Positions 4,436 to 5,356 of a stretch of DNA of 5,356 bases are shown piece by piece. The translations under genes and the position numbers were made by a program. Each line of letters starts with the position of its first letter. Positions within the stretch are counted from its first letter, which is position 1. The notes beneath the pieces are model-generated. The model saw nothing but the letters and a program-made list of their open reading frames with translations, was not told the origin of the DNA and ran no database searches. This DNA is from Alphaproteobacteria bacterium (GTDB lineage: Bacteria > Pseudomonadota > Alphaproteobacteria > RS24), in assembly GCA_028816945.1 (NCBI GenBank), contig JAPPQG010000203.1, forward strand, positions 1 to 5,356. Direction: 5' to 3'.

Positions 4436-5356
4436 ATGTCTATGAAACCCCTTGCGACAATTACGCTCACTGACGAAGCCGCTAGTTTGCGCTTTGCGCG
4501 ATGGCTTGCCCCCTATTTGCGGGCGGGCGATATTATTTCGCTAGAAGGTGAATTGGGGGTTGGTAAGACATTTTTAGCCCGCGCCCTTATTCATTGCCTG
4601 TGTGGGGCAGAGATAAATGTGCCAAGTCCAAGTTTTACATTGGTGCAACATTATCAGGCGGGGCATAATGAAATTATCCATGCGGATTTTTATCGGCTTG
4701 AAAAACCACAAGAGGTCGATGAATTAGGCTTATTTGACGATTGCGCCGAGCAAATTATGCTATTGGAATGGGCGGATAAATTAGGCCCAGCAAAACCTGC
4801 CGATTGCTTATGTTTGTGCCTAGCTGATGAATTGACTAATGAATTAGCTGATGAAAATGGCAAAACAACGCATGACATAGCGCAGAGTGCAGAAAATACG
4901 ATTCGCTATTTAACCGTATATGGCACAGATGATTTTGCTTCACGGTTGGCAGCTATTGCGACTTATAGCCCGCGTGACCATGCCCTCATGCAATTTATTG
5001 TCCAGCATGGGTGGCAAAGCGCAAAATATACACCCATTCTAGGTGATGCCTCATCGCGCCGTTATATGCGCCTTGTTAGAGATAAAATAACAAAAGATAA
5101 GGGGAGGGAAGGTGTAAAGAGCGACCCCGCGCGCGCTGCTATGTATAATGTCACAAAGTCTGTGTTAATGGATTGGCCGCCGCGTGCGCTCATTGATAAG
5201 CGCAAAACGACTCATGAACCCAAAACGACTCATGAACGTAAAACGACTCATAAGCGCAAAACTGAAACCAAGACCGACAAATCATACGCCTCCCGAACCT
5301 TTTTAGCCCGCGATGTTTCCTCTTTTGTTGCGATTGCCAATTTTCTCATCTCTTGT
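4436..5356 (+). CDS. tsaE: TsaE ATPase fused to AmgK-like phosphotransferase (3' end beyond window)
   Basis: One open frame of 307 codons runs to the window edge with no stop. Residues 1 to about 165 are TsaE, the ATPase that works with TsaB and TsaD to make t6A37 in ANN-decoding tRNAs: Walker A GELGVGKT (38-45), SPSFTLV (64-70), HADFYRL (82-88), LGLFDD (97-102) and LLEWADK (109-115). From about 180 an aminoglycoside-phosphotransferase fold begins: ILGDASSRRYMRL (201-213) and SVLMDWPP (242-249) match the start of AmgK, the kinase that phosphorylates MurNAc at C1 in cell-wall recycling. Such fusions are known in alphaproteobacteria. Extra Lys-rich segments sit at about 214-238 and 254-282. ATG 4436 or ATG 4442 may start translation; no strong ribosome site precedes either. 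The catalytic part of the kinase is outside the window. Confidence 0.9.
   Translation, partial: MSMKPLATITLTDEAASLRFARWLAPYLRAGDIISLEGELGVGKTFLARALIHCLCGAEINVPSPSFTLVQHYQAGHNEIIHADFYRLEKPQEVDELGLFDDCAEQIMLLEWADKLGPAKPADCLCLCLADELTNELADENGKTTHDIAQSAENTIRYLTVYGTDDFASRLAAIATYSPRDHALMQFIVQHGWQSAKYTPILGDASSRRYMRLVRDKITKDKGREGVKSDPARAAMYNVTKSVLMDWPPRALIDKRKTTHEPKTTHERKTTHKRKTETKTDKSYASRTFLARDVSSFVAIANFLISC
4823..4858 (+). repeat. 12-nt in-frame repeat in the TsaE part
   Basis: GCTGATGAATTG, ACTAATGAATTA and GCTGATGAAAAT follow directly, giving ADEL, TNEL and ADEN. They expand a segment between the strand-like LCLCL and IRYLTVYG, where other TsaE proteins usually have a short turn. Confidence 0.7.
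5204..5257 (+). repeat. 18-nt in-frame tandem repeat, three copies plus a degenerate fourth
   Basis: Units at 5204, 5222 and 5240 each begin AAAACGACTCAT and encode KTTHEP, KTTHER and KTTHKR (residues 257-274). A decayed unit follows at 5258-5275 (KTETKT). The near identity of the three copies suggests recent expansion. The segment separates SVLMDWPP from the helix containing FVAIANFL in the kinase domain. Confidence 0.85.

Noticed and set aside
4690..4878. 62-codon - strand open frame opposite the TsaE part
   Set aside because: It is a shadow of the TsaE coding region, which has clear family motifs in the + frame.

Overview
The window reads as core chromosome of an alphaproteobacterium with moderate GC content. 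The evidence is the gene order: a short HPr kinase (HprK), a mannose-type EIIA, HPr, S-adenosylhomocysteine hydrolase and a TsaE-sugar kinase fusion, which is the regulatory PTS neighbourhood typical of that class. I cannot name a genus. No insertion sequence, phage gene, CRISPR array, tRNA or rRNA is visible, and I see no clear new defence or mobile system.

Layout. 1-95: last codons of an unidentified upstream + strand gene, in a degenerate 18-nt repeat, overlapping hprK by GTGA. 92-679: hprK. 680-835: short gap filled by imperfect tandem repeats. 836-1243: EIIA of the Man/ManX type, where an internal ATG is preferred over the longer reading. 1246-1512: HPr, TTG start, with both His15 and Ser46. 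1513-1649: gap with a 13-nt tandem repeat. 1650-2951: ahcY, the short insertion-less form. 2976-4235, - strand: FAD-dependent ferredoxin-type reductase, TTG start, convergent with ahcY. 4236-4435: divergent intergenic region with a five-copy 17-18 nt pyrimidine-rich repeat and a G-quadruplex-capable tract. 4436-5356: TsaE fused in frame to the start of an AmgK-like kinase, open to the window edge.

How the genes work together. HprK, EIIA and HPr form a sensory phosphorelay: HPr can be phosphorylated on His15 from EI (not in the window), pass phosphate to EIIA, and be modified on Ser46 by HprK. No sugar permease is present, so the role is regulatory. AhcY removes S-adenosylhomocysteine in the methyl cycle. 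TsaE serves tRNA t6A synthesis, and its AmgK-like partner probably serves cell-wall sugar recycling. The reductase would pass NAD(P)H electrons to a ferredoxin that is not visible.

The most unusual property is a recurring pattern of short imperfect tandem duplications. In genes the periods are multiples of three (6, 12, 18, 24 and 33 nt) and add low-complexity peptide to tails and loops of otherwise conserved enzymes. Between genes most periods are not (13, 17-18 and 26 nt; one is 24). One duplication copies the whole hprK start junction. Three of the five visible gene starts that can be judged are GTG or TTG.
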